Assembly (NCBI RefSeq): GCF_040718835.1
Contig: NZ_JBFEFG010000259.1
Coordinates: 124,001 to 188,000 of the forward strand
Origin: Bremerella sp. JC817
GTDB lineage: Bacteria; Planctomycetota; Planctomycetia; Pirellulales; Pirellulaceae
DNA length: 64,000 nucleotides
Reading direction: 5' to 3'
A model generated the notes under the pieces. The model did no database searches. It was not told where the DNA came from and worked only from the letters and a program-made list of their open reading frames with translations. Of this stretch, positions 29,087 to 37,597 are shown piece after piece. Numbering within the stretch: the stretch's first letter is position 1; every line of letters starts with the position of its first letter. Position numbers and translations under genes: made by a program.

Positions 29087-29310
29087 CCTTCGAGGTAGAT
29101 CATCTTTGCCGCAGCCTCAAGCGTACAACGCTGACCCGCTCTCAGGGAATGGGTCGTGCAGGGGAGTCGTGGAAAGCCACACCTGGCGACGTTCGCCGAG
29201 CCGAAGATCTCGCCAGACGGCTAGTATTTAGTCCGCCACGCCAGAGATTTTTGTCGCGGAATCTTCTTTTTCTCATTGATCGTCGCACAGCATGGCATCA
29301 CCATCCGGGC

Positions 29311-31902
29311 TTACAATCGCGGATCGACCGGTTCGCTTTCCAAGGCCAGCACACCGAAGACACACTCGTGAACTCGGCGCAATGGCTCCCTACGCACAAA
29401 CCGTTCCAACGACTCGATTCCTAAAGCAAACTCGCGCAGCGCCAGCGAACGCTTGCGGCCGAGGCCTCGTTTTCGCAGTCGCGTTAAGTTCTCTGGCGTG
29501 TCGTAGTCAGGACTGTAGATAATCCGCAGGTACTCCTTCCCACGACATTTCACGGCAGGCTGGACCAATTCCTGGCCGCGCCGTGCAATCCACTCGAGCG
29601 GCTTCACCACCATTCCCTCCCCGCCACGATCGGTCAGCGATTGCCACCACTCGATCGCCTCGGTCACCGCCGCAGGATCGGTCAGGTCGACCTCCTTGTA
29701 CTGCGTTGCCAGCAGCAGCCCAGGGTCGGCCTTACAAACCTTGGCCAACGTCTGCATGTGCCAGACATGGTTTTGGTTGGTATGCGTGCGGCCTTCGGTT
29801 GCCAACAAGTGAAACGGCGCTAGTTTGAGGTCGCCGATCGATTCGACCGGCCAGCAATACTGCCGGTACGCTTCGACAAACTTCTGCACGTTCGTCTGCC
29901 GCTGGTGGAACAGCGTCAGCTCGGGCAGATCCTCCAGGTCGAGTCGTTCGCCCGCCGTAGTCAGGGCCGCGATCGTCTTCTCGAGCGCCGCCGTGCCTGC
30001 CGCACCGACTGCGGCGTATTGCGAACGCAACAGTTCCTGCGCCTTCGCCGACCAGGGCATCAGCTCGCAGTCGAAGCAAGCCCAGTCGGTCTCGAAGGTT
30101 TCCCAGAAACCGCTCGCGTCCATCGCATTTCTCAGTCGATCGAGCAGTTCGGCTTCGATCTGCGCATCGTTGAAAAAGCGGCGACCGGTTCGTGTATAAA
30201 CGATCCCGGTTTCCTCTTCGGTTACGCCGAATCGATCTAGGGCAGCGTCCGCGTTGCGGCAGATCACCACGACGGCCCGCGACCCCATGTGCTTTTCCTG
30301 ACAAACAACGCGGGCGACTTGCTCTTGCTGGAAGTAGTCGAACGCCTCGGCCGGATGTTCCAAAAGACCAGGCAGCTCCGACGTACCGCAAGGAGACATC
30401 GTCGGCGGCAAATAGATCAGCCACTTCGGGTTCGCCGCGAAACGGCTCATCACTTCCAGCGCCGCGGTTGCGTTCTCTTCACGGATGGTGATGTTTCGCT
30501 GAAGGCTCGTCGAAATGATTCGCTTGCCACGCACGTCGTCGATATCGAGCAAATCGTCATGCTGCTGCTGAGCCGACAGAGAGCCGTCGGCCGAGTCTTG
30601 CTGCAGAAACGGCCGCGCGGTCTCGTAGTAGGTCTGCTGTGCCGCAACCGAAACGATTTGATTCTCAGGATAGCGCAGCGCCGTTAGCTTGCCGCCAAAC
30701 ACGCAGCCGGTATCGATGTTGACCGTGTTGTTCAGCCACAAAGGCTCGGCAACCGGAGTATGGCCGAAGACCACCATCGCGCTGCCTCGATATTCGGCCG
30801 CCCAATCGGCGCGGACAGGTAACCCATGCTCGTCGATTTCGCCTGTCGGTTCCCCAAACAAAGCGAACTCGCGAACCTTTCCGGACGAACGACCTTGAAA
30901 CGCCTCCTTCATCCCGGCATGGGCCACGACCAGCTTGCCATCGTCCAGCACCAGGTGACTGACCAGTCCATCCAGAAAGTCAGCAATTGCCATGCTGTAT
31001 GGCTTGCGGATCGCTTCGGGCAACGCGTCGACTTCCGCCATCGATTGCTCGAGACCATGTCGCCGCTGCACATCTTTGCCCCGGATCGCCCGAACCAGCT
31101 TCATGTCGTGGTTCCCAGGCACGCACAGCCCACTGCCATGCTGGACCATGTTCCGCACGATCTTCACGCAGTCGAGCACGCGCGGACCGCGGTCGACAAG
31201 GTCGCCGACGAAGAATGCCTGACGACCTTCGGGATGCTGATAAACTTGGTCGCCCCACCATGGCGAGCTTTCGCCGGAAGGCATCAATTGATAGCCAAGC
31301 TGCTCGAGCAGTTGCTCCAGCTCGCTGGCGCAGCCGTGCAAGTCGCCGATGATGTCGAACGGTCCATGCTCGCCACGCCGATCGTTCCACAGCGGAACGC
31401 GCTGGATCGTGACCGACTCCACTTCGTCCGCGGTCGAAAGAACCGTGACGTTGCGGATCCCTTCCTTTTTCAGTCCCTTCAAACCTTTGCGTAGCTGCGA
31501 ACGCTGCTGCCGAACGACGTGCGGACCGAAGTTGCGGTCTGGCCGTTCTTGATTACGGGCCTGGCACAGTTTCTCGGGCATGTCCAATACGATCGCCACC
31601 GGCAGCACATGCATTTGCTTGGCCAGTTTCACCAGCGGACGCCGCGACTCAGGCTGGACGTTGGTCGCATCGACCACCGTCAACAAGCCACGCTGCAGAC
31701 GCTTGGCAACGATGGTATGCAGCAAGTCGAAGGCATCGCCCGTGGCGGCCTGATTGTTCTCGTCGTTGCTCACCAGGCCGCGACAAAAGTCGGACGAGAG
31801 GACTTCGGTTGGCAAGAAGTGCTGGCGCGCGAAGGTGCTTTTGCCCGAGCCGCTCGGCCCGATCAAAAGTACAAGACTAAGCTGGGGAAGTTCGATCTTC
31901 AT
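29311..31902 (-). CDS. pnkp: Polynucleotide kinase-phosphatase-ligase Pnkp
   Basis: An 863-residue three-domain RNA end-healing and sealing enzyme. Kinase: P-loop GPSGSGKST (15-23). Phosphatase: metallophosphoesterase motifs GDLHG (186-190), GDLVDRG (233-239), GNHD (263-266) and GHTP (380-383). Ligase/adenylyltransferase: CQEKHMGSRAVV with nucleotidyl-acceptor K537. The length equals the characterised Clostridium Pnkp (~870). Pnkp phosphorylates 5'-OH ends, removes 2',3'-cyclic or 3' phosphates, and seals only when joined by Hen1, which is encoded five genes upstream. Start ATG 31902, 8 bp after the stop of the ACP-FGE gene; the frame opens upstream to 31923 but lacks ATG. Last gene of the operon. 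Confidence 0.96.
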   Translation of the reverse strand: MKIELPQLSLVLLIGPSGSGKSTFARQHFLPTEVLSSDFCRGLVSNDENNQAATGDAFDLLHTIVAKRLQRGLLTVVDATNVQPESRRPLVKLAKQMHVLPVAIVLDMPEKLCQARNQERPDRNFGPHVVRQQRSQLRKGLKGLKKEGIRNVTVLSTADEVESVTIQRVPLWNDRRGEHGPFDIIGDLHGCASELEQLLEQLGYQLMPSGESSPWWGDQVYQHPEGRQAFFVGDLVDRGPRVLDCVKIVRNMVQHGSGLCVPGNHDMKLVRAIRGKDVQRRHGLEQSMAEVDALPEAIRKPYSMAIADFLDGLVSHLVLDDGKLVVAHAGMKEAFQGRSSGKVREFALFGEPTGEIDEHGLPVRADWAAEYRGSAMVVFGHTPVAEPLWLNNTVNIDTGCVFGGKLTALRYPENQIVSVAAQQTYYETARPFLQQDSADGSLSAQQQHDDLLDIDDVRGKRIISTSLQRNITIREENATAALEVMSRFAANPKWLIYLPPTMSPCGTSELPGLLEHPAEAFDYFQQEQVARVVCQEKHMGSRAVVVICRNADAALDRFGVTEEETGIVYTRTGRRFFNDAQIEAELLDRLRNAMDASGFWETFETDWACFDCELMPWSAKAQELLRSQYAAVGAAGTAALEKTIAALTTAGERLDLEDLPELTLFHQRQTNVQKFVEAYRQYCWPVESIGDLKLAPFHLLATEGRTHTNQNHVWHMQTLAKVCKADPGLLLATQYKEVDLTDPAAVTEAIEWWQSLTDRGGEGMVVKPLEWIARRGQELVQPAVKCRGKEYLRIIYSPDYDTPENLTRLRKRGLGRKRSLALREFALGIESLERFVRREPLRRVHECVFGVLALESEPVDPRL

Positions 31903-31910
31903 GCAGAGAG

Positions 31911-33161
31911 TTATTTCGTCCAAGTAAGACAGCGAAAGCCGAGGCAGCGGCCGAAGGCGTCGGCATGGCGACCGCGCCTATACGAGGCCCGGCACAACTC
32001 GGCCGGACCAACCCAACTGCCGCCGCGCTCGCTGCGAATGCCACTGGGCTGCGTGCCTAGCGGGTTCGAAAGCTGGCTTTCCGATGTTTGATAAAAGTCG
32101 GCCGCGTACCAATCGCGACACCATTGCCAGACGTTGCCGGCCATATGATGCAATCCGAACCGCGACATCCCCAACGGATGATGCACTGGGGCCATCGGCA
32201 GGTTTTCGGCATCGTAGGTCTCTCCACGGACATGCTGACCTGCCACAAAGTTCGTTTCGTCTGCCGATTGAAATGCTCCTTCGGCGGCGTGCTCCCACTG
32301 CGCTTCACTCGGCAATGGACCGTCGACGCTGGCATACTCCCGCCAATCGAGCTGATTCGCCCACAACGCGTAGGCATTGGCTCCATGCCATGAAACGAGC
32401 ACTATCGGCAACATGGCCGTCCCCCTTAGCGGAGTCCACATTCCTTCGCGGCGAACGACCGGCAATTGCACGATGCGATCATCCGCTTCGTCGAGCAGCA
32501 TCCACCGAGCCAAATGGCTTTCGCCACGCTCGATCGAATTCAGAAACCGGCACCAGGCGGTCGTCGAGACTGGCTCGACGTCGATCCAATACGCATCGAG
32601 CGCAACCTCGTGGCGTGGTCGTTCGTCGTCGAGGGCATCCGCCGCGTCGCTGCCCACCATGGCTTTGCCGGCCGGGATCTGCACGCAGCGCATTCCATCG
32701 GTCCGGCGACGTGCCTGACGGAGGCCATCCACTTTGCCGAGATCTTCCAGCAGCGTGAATTTCTTTTCGAGCGTCTGCGGATCGAACCTTCCCCCAAGCT
32801 GCGTGAAGAGATCGGCATCGATCGTCGGCCGCTGGACCTCTTTCCGCCGCAGCCAGGCCCAGCCGGTTGGCCGCTCGATCTTGCCGGTCGCTTGCAGCAC
32901 ATAGATTAACTCGGCCAGGTCACGCAGCCGCATCGGATTGCGGGTGAAGATCGCATTGCCAAGCGGAAAGGAACGGTCATTCGAAACCTTGCAATCGAAG
33001 GCATCTTCCAGCTCCATCATCAACTCGACCGCCTCTAAGCTATCGCAGCCCAGGTCTTCGATCACGCGACTGTCCGGCCGACATTTGTGCGGCGGAAGGT
33101 TTAGTATCCGCTGCGCGATCTCGCAAACGCGTTCTTCGATTTCGTTCAAGCTATAAGCCAT
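31911..33161 (-). CDS. Acyl-carrier-protein domain fused to formylglycine-generating-enzyme (SUMF1) domain
   Basis: A 416-residue fusion. Residues ~1-95 form an acyl carrier domain, with the phosphopantetheine serine in EDLGCDSLEAVELMMELED (S41). Residues ~155-416 form an FGE/sulfatase-modifying-factor fold: MRCVQIPAGKAMVGSD, RPRHEVALDAYWID, LPSEAQWEHAAEG, MAGNVWQWCRDWY, RSERGGSW and the terminal GFRC. A ~60-residue linker joins them. FGE-type domains outside sulfatase maturation often act as ligand- or nucleic-acid-associated or oxidising modules; the role in RNA repair is unknown. Placed between RlaP-1 (24-bp gap) and Pnkp, within the operon. No sulfatase gene is in the window. Confidence 0.9.
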   Translation of the reverse strand: MAYSLNEIEERVCEIAQRILNLPPHKCRPDSRVIEDLGCDSLEAVELMMELEDAFDCKVSNDRSFPLGNAIFTRNPMRLRDLAELIYVLQATGKIERPTGWAWLRRKEVQRPTIDADLFTQLGGRFDPQTLEKKFTLLEDLGKVDGLRQARRRTDGMRCVQIPAGKAMVGSDAADALDDERPRHEVALDAYWIDVEPVSTTAWCRFLNSIERGESHLARWMLLDEADDRIVQLPVVRREGMWTPLRGTAMLPIVLVSWHGANAYALWANQLDWREYASVDGPLPSEAQWEHAAEGAFQSADETNFVAGQHVRGETYDAENLPMAPVHHPLGMSRFGLHHMAGNVWQWCRDWYAADFYQTSESQLSNPLGTQPSGIRSERGGSWVGPAELCRASYRRGRHADAFGRCLGFRCLTWTK

Positions 33162-33184
33162 CTTCGGTAAACCTTCTGCTGGAG

Positions 33185-33946
33185 TTACGACACAACGTCG
33201 AGCCTGACACGTACGAGCAGGTCGTGCAAGGCGTCGCTTGTCGAGGGTGCTTCCGGCAAGCTGGTTTCAAGGCGACACTGCTCCAGCCAGGCCGTCAGTC
33301 GCCGTACCTCGGCCAGATGAAATGCCACGTCCGCATCGCTGAGTGTTCCTTTCTCAGGTCCGCTGACTTTGCGTTCGATTAGTTCATCCAAGTACGAAAG
33401 CTGGAACATCTCGTTCAAATGCCTCAAGTTCGCTTCGACCTCGCCACTGCGCATCAAGTGGATTCCGGTCAGCAGGACGCGGTAAACGTACAGCAGCGGC
33501 TTGACCCGCGGTGGCGATTCTTGCTCGAACAATCGCCACTGCGTTCCGGCGAATCCCAGGTAATGATGCGCGTGATGTCGCGTCACGCATCCCTTCGCCA
33601 GCGAGCACAGCTCTTCGTGGTACGGGGTGGTGTGAACGATCAGTGGCGACAAGACCTGTTCCAGCACGTAGCCGTTCTTCTTCAGCATCAATTGAAAGAA
33701 CTTTTTCGCATCGTGCGTTACCAGATCGAGTTCCAGTCCATCTTCGAGGCATTGCTTCTCGACGGTCTCGGGACCGGTGACCAGACCCACCGTTTCCGCC
33801 AGCGGCAGCACATGGCATCCGCGCAGATCGAAGTCAGAGTCTGGCGACGGAAAGCCATACAGGTGCGCACCACTGACCGTGGCGAAGAGCAGGGGATAGG
33901 GATGTTTGTCGACCTGGGCTACCAGGCGCGATTCGATTTCATTCAT
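33185..33946 (-). CDS. RlaP-type nucleotidyltransferase (copy 1)
   Basis: A 253-residue polymerase-beta-superfamily nucleotidyltransferase of the RlaP type (RNA-ligase-associated). The signature is GAHLYGFPSPDSDFDLRG (26-43), where the usual GS is GA and the metal-binding acidic pair is D38/D40. Then follow LELDLVTHDAKKFFQLMLKKNGYVLEQVLSP and a helical C-terminal part with KPLLYVYRVLLTGIHLM. The family is known from comparative genomics to accompany RNA ligases and Pnkp/Hen1 and is thought to add nucleotides to RNA ends; this is not experimentally settled. Its ATG overlaps the end of the ATP-grasp gene by 8 bp, pointing to translational coupling. Confidence 0.92.
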   Translation of the reverse strand: MNEIESRLVAQVDKHPYPLLFATVSGAHLYGFPSPDSDFDLRGCHVLPLAETVGLVTGPETVEKQCLEDGLELDLVTHDAKKFFQLMLKKNGYVLEQVLSPLIVHTTPYHEELCSLAKGCVTRHHAHHYLGFAGTQWRLFEQESPPRVKPLLYVYRVLLTGIHLMRSGEVEANLRHLNEMFQLSYLDELIERKVSGPEKGTLSDADVAFHLAEVRRLTAWLEQCRLETSLPEAPSTSDALHDLLVRVRLDVVS

Positions 33947-34855
33947 GACTTACTCGTTCCGTAACTTGCCAGAAGAACGCTTCCGGCTTGGTGGTCGGCG
34001 GAAGACCGGCTACCTGGGCGTCGCCTAGCTCGATGATCCACCAGTTTCCGTCGGCGGCCTGGGCGACATCGCAGCTAAAGAAGCGACTTTTCACATTCGC
34101 CAGCACCGCTTCACATTTTTGCATCGGCGGCGACTCGCAGTAACATTGCACGTCCCAATAGGGGGCCGCTTCGATCACCTTGCCATCCTGCACCAACGAT
34201 CGCCATTCTTGGGTGAGCGGCATGCCACTTCGCGGATGCGTCCCGGCCGGCAGCAGCGGGATGAACTCGCGAAAGATCAGCCCGCCCTGTAAATCGTCGC
34301 CCTGGCGCTCGATGAAGTTCGACACGACGCGCCGGACGGCATCAGCGTCGTTGGTACTCGGAATGAAACAGGCCTCGTGCCATTCATGCTTCCGCGACTT
34401 GACGTAATCTTTGACGATCGCAGCCTTTGGCCCGAATGCTTGCACCTCGGCGACAATTTCGTCCAAGTCCCAAGCTTCGCGTTTCGACATCCAAATCGAC
34501 TTCGGCGTGAAGGCTTCGATCTCGGCGTAGCAGTTCGGCAAGTAATGGCAGTGGGCATACTGGGCCGGCGTATTGAGCAGCGTCAGATTCTTCGTCTGAA
34601 GTGCTTCATACAATACGGCATACTCCGCCTCGGTCAGCATCCAGCCTCGATAAATCGCAATCGTCGGCAGCGCAGCAGGACGAACGCGACGTACTGCCGC
34701 CGCGCCGTCTTGCCGTTTTAAAGCGACGAAATCGACAGGTCGTAGCGGATCTCCAGGTCGGTCAGCGCTTCCGATTCTTCCTGAAAACAGCTATCGACCA
34801 GCCGATGATCGAACTCTTCGTGGCAGAGCACAAACGATACGGACGCGTTGCCCAT
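33939..34855 (-). pseudogene. ATP-grasp RNA-repair protein, split by a 1-bp frameshift
   Basis: Two frames together give one ~305-residue protein. Frame 1, from ATG 34855, encodes MGNASVSFVLCHEEFDHRLVDSCFQEES... up to IRYDL and then stops (TAA 34718-34720). The other frame picks up exactly there as VDFVALKRQDGAAAVRRV...TIAIYRGWMLTEAEYAVLYEAL and runs to the stop at 33939. Restoring one G near 34736 (CTGTCGAT to CTGGTCGAT) joins them. The C-terminal part has the ATP-grasp pattern: KAAIVKDYVKSRKHEWHEACFI, GLIFREFIPLLP, EWRSLVQDG and the metal-binding end NWWIIELGDAQVAGLP. Such ATP-grasp proteins occur with RNA ligases and RlaP. Inactive allele, sequencing error or recoding cannot be told apart; the C-terminal half alone lacks its N-terminal domain. 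Confidence 0.8.
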
Positions 34856-34857
34856 GC

Positions 34858-35226
34858 TTATGCTCCGGCATACTGATGAATCACTTCGATCTTGCCAACG
34901 ATGTTCTGATTGAACTCGCTCAGTCCTTCAACCGGGATCCAATACTCCAGCGATTCCGGTCCGCCAACGTTCTGCACTTCGAACTGACCAATGTAGTCCG
35001 CATCGATTTCAAATCGCAGCACGTAACCCTCGAAACCGGAGGCCGGATCTTTGGTGTTCCACTGCCGGGCGATGAAGATGGCATACTCTTCGGTCAGCAA
35101 CGGATAGAAGATCGGCTGCCAATCGAGCCGCGGCGGGAATTGCTTCCAGCCGGTGGCCGCGATCAGGTCGAGTTCTTTCCGGCCGACGGGCCGAAACAAA
35201 GTTTGCGTTGTCTTTGGCGTGTTCAT
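34858..35226 (-). CDS. Small protein similar to entries annotated 'ADP-ribosylation/crystallin J1'
   Basis: A 122-residue soluble protein: LFRPVGRKELDLIAATGWKQFPPRL, QPIFYPLLTEEYAIFIARQWN, SGFEGYVLRFEIDADYIGQF and ELEYW-type end segment ending WIPVEGLSEFNQNIVGKIEV. I recognise the family as small proteins annotated 'ADP-ribosylation/crystallin J1'; the fold may be a minimal ADP-ribosyltransferase-like domain, but no catalytic triad is certain. The ATG (35226) overlaps the RlaP-2 stop by 4 bp (ATGA) and the stop lies 2 bp before the ATP-grasp start, so it is firmly embedded in the operon. Confidence 0.8.
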   Translation of the reverse strand: MNTPKTTQTLFRPVGRKELDLIAATGWKQFPPRLDWQPIFYPLLTEEYAIFIARQWNTKDPASGFEGYVLRFEIDADYIGQFEVQNVGGPESLEYWIPVEGLSEFNQNIVGKIEVIHQYAGA

Positions 35227-36173
35227 GGCAGTTCTGCCGATAGGGCCGCACGTCGGGCCTGAAGTAAAAAGGAATTCGCTCGTTCGTAATCGGGTCGTTC
35301 GGGCAAACGTGTGTTGGCCAGCGCTGTGTCGAAATCGACATGCAGTTGGCGTCGCCAACGTTCGGTCTCTCCCCACGGCATCTCGCCCCGCTTGATCGCC
35401 AGCAGTTGCTCGCGATGCTCGCCCACTTCGACCTGCACGGTCCCTTCGTTCAGGACACGGGTCCCGCAGATCAGCAAGCGAATCAGGTGCATGACATGTT
35501 TCCATTTCACTTGCCCCTGATTCCGCAGGTCGGCCTGCATCTTCTTGAACTGCGACAGCACGTAACCATTGAACGTCTGGTAAACGAGCCGCGAAAGGAA
35601 CATCTCGCGCTGTGCCAACAGTTGTTTGGCCAGCGGTGTCGCTTTCTCGACCAGGGGAGAGTAGAGACACTCCAGCACGTTGGGGTTCGCCTTCAATGCC
35701 AGCACGATAAACTTTTGCAGCTCCCAGTACGCTTCCTGGGTTTTCTCGCACTCCAGTTGCTCTGGCACGCCGTAAAGCGACCAATGCAGATCGGCCGGTG
35801 GAAGGTAAATCCCCCGGCGATCGATATCGGACTCCGAGTCACTCAGCCCATAGGCCTGCGAACCGATGATGCACTGCAAGATCACCCGCTCGTACAAATC
35901 GTTGCGTTCGCTGGTCACCTTGCTGTTGCCGATGTCGCCTTCCTTGTGCTTCGCCAGCAAGGCAACTTCGCTCGTCTTGAGCGGCTCTTCCACACCGTCG
36001 GGGAAGCGGACGCGATAGTTATCGGCCAGGTCCAATGGCGCACGCACGACCACGCCCACAGCGCCGCGCGGGTGCAGCGTTCGTCCGTTCTGCCCCACGA
36101 CATCGCGCAAGGCGACGACCTGGGTACCGGGCGAGAAGATCAGGTTTTCGTGGTAATGCGTTGGATGCGTCAT
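35223..36173 (-). CDS. RlaP-type nucleotidyltransferase (copy 2) with N-terminal SH3-like extension
   Basis: A 316-residue protein. An ~80-residue N-terminal extension (SPGTQVVALRDVVGQNGRTL, GAVGVVVRAP, YRVRFPDGVEEPL) looks like a small SH3-type beta-barrel that could bind RNA. The nucleotidyltransferase signature follows: CIIGSQAYGLSDSESDIDRRG (about residues 101-121; catalytic D116/D118), then LECLYSPLVEK and a helical C-terminus. It is only distantly similar to copy 1 and has a different N-terminus, so the two probably have separate substrates. Its start overlaps the Hen1 stop by 4 bp and its stop overlaps the next start by 4 bp. Confidence 0.92.
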   Translation of the reverse strand: MTHPTHYHENLIFSPGTQVVALRDVVGQNGRTLHPRGAVGVVVRAPLDLADNYRVRFPDGVEEPLKTSEVALLAKHKEGDIGNSKVTSERNDLYERVILQCIIGSQAYGLSDSESDIDRRGIYLPPADLHWSLYGVPEQLECEKTQEAYWELQKFIVLALKANPNVLECLYSPLVEKATPLAKQLLAQREMFLSRLVYQTFNGYVLSQFKKMQADLRNQGQVKWKHVMHLIRLLICGTRVLNEGTVQVEVGEHREQLLAIKRGEMPWGETERWRRQLHVDFDTALANTRLPERPDYERANSFLLQARRAALSAELP

Positions 36174-37558
36174 CGGCGGAAGATTCCCATTTGGGTCGGC
36201 GATCCGACCTCGTCATCGACGGGGCCAACCGGCTGAAACGTGACGGTGTACCCGTACGTTTCGGCAATTTGGTTGGCCCACGCTTGAAACTGTGGCCGGG
36301 TCCATTCGAAACGATGGTCTGCGTGGCGAAACTGCCCGGCCGGCAAGCTTTCCCACTTCACGTTGAATTCCTGATTGGGCGTGGTGAGCACGACCGTTTT
36401 CGGCCGAGCGCACCCGAACAAAACCCGCTGGAGCGCCGCCAACCGCGGAGGATCGAGATGCTCGATCACTTCCACCACGGCTGCCGCGTCGAAGCCTTCC
36501 AATCGCTTGTCGCGATAGGTCAGCGATCCATGGATCAGTTCGACCCGTTCGGCTTGGGCCTCGGGCAAACGCTCTAGTTTTAATCTTCGGCTGGCGATTT
36601 CTAACGTGCGAATCGCCACGTCGACGCCGACAATCCGGCGGAATTGCTTTTGCTCGATCAGCGACCGCAACAAGCGACCCTCGCCGCAGCCCAGGTCCAG
36701 CACGCTCTTCGCGTCACTTTCCATCAGGGTCTGCAGTACCGCCGCATGCCGCTGCTGGTTAAGGCTTTGCTGCTGCTGGCTCTCCTGCGTCGTGGTGGTC
36801 TCTTCCGGTGGTTCGTCGTTTATCGCTTCTTCTTCGATCAGTCGCGCCAGTGCCTGATGATACAGGCCGCTCCGGAAACGGAGGTAGCGCCGCGTGATCA
36901 GGTTTCTGGCAGGATGATCGGCCAGCCAACCTTCTCCTTTGGCCAGCAGCTTTTCCACTTCCGCCTCGCCGACGAAGTAGTGCTTTTCGTTGTCGAACAC
37001 CGGGATCAGCACATAAAGGTGCGTCAGCAGTTGCGACAGCGTCACTTCGCCGCGAATTGTGACGCTGAAGTACGAGCTGTCGCCCCACTCGGGGAACTTT
37101 GCATCGAGCGTCTGCCGCGTCGCTTCCACTTCATAACCGAGCGGCTCGAACAGCTGCCGCAACACGGCTGCTCCACCACAAACCGGCAACACATCGAGCG
37201 TCGCCTGAAGGGGCAGGGGCTGCGTCACCAGTTCCGGCTGCTTTTGGCATCGCCCACCCAGGGCCGTCCCCAGAACCTGTGAAATGCCCACGCTCATCAG
37301 CGACGACGCAACATAGGATCGGTCGTTCACGTAGTGCGAAAGGAGATCACCCGGCGAACGGTTTCGACCGCGTGCCATGCCAACCGGATCGACCTCCAAC
37401 AGCAAGCAGGCCGTGCAGCGTTCTTCGCTGGCTTCCGGGTAAAAGCAATGCACTTTGCCGAACGAGGTTGCAAACGACTGGAACTTGTCCGGGTGCTTAT
37501 GCAAAAGGAAGCTGAGGTCGGTGGCGGGCTTGTGAGTGGTCGAAATCGAGAGAAGCAT
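36170..37558 (-). CDS. hen1: 3'-terminal RNA ribose 2'-O-methyltransferase Hen1
   Basis: A 462-residue bacterial Hen1. The N-terminal ~240 residues are the ligase-activating domain (ISTTHKPATDLSFLLHKHPDK; GRNRSPGDLLSHYVNDR; YVASSLMSVGISQV). After a Gln-rich linker (258-270) comes the methyltransferase: SAM motif VLDLGCGEG (286-294), and the Mn-binding residues in VVEVIEHLD (361-369) and RHADHRFEW (411-419). Hen1 methylates the 2'-OH of the 3'-terminal ribose before Pnkp seals, which protects repaired RNA (for example tRNA cut by ribotoxins) from renewed cleavage. It also supplies the N-domain required by the Pnkp ligase. Central gene of the operon. Confidence 0.97.
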   Translation of the reverse strand: MLLSISTTHKPATDLSFLLHKHPDKFQSFATSFGKVHCFYPEASEERCTACLLLEVDPVGMARGRNRSPGDLLSHYVNDRSYVASSLMSVGISQVLGTALGGRCQKQPELVTQPLPLQATLDVLPVCGGAAVLRQLFEPLGYEVEATRQTLDAKFPEWGDSSYFSVTIRGEVTLSQLLTHLYVLIPVFDNEKHYFVGEAEVEKLLAKGEGWLADHPARNLITRRYLRFRSGLYHQALARLIEEEAINDEPPEETTTTQESQQQQSLNQQRHAAVLQTLMESDAKSVLDLGCGEGRLLRSLIEQKQFRRIVGVDVAIRTLEIASRRLKLERLPEAQAERVELIHGSLTYRDKRLEGFDAAAVVEVIEHLDPPRLAALQRVLFGCARPKTVVLTTPNQEFNVKWESLPAGQFRHADHRFEWTRPQFQAWANQIAETYGYTVTFQPVGPVDDEVGSPTQMGIFRR

Positions 37559-37597
37559 GAATCACGCTGCGAAAGGCAAAGGAAACCAATGAAGGGG

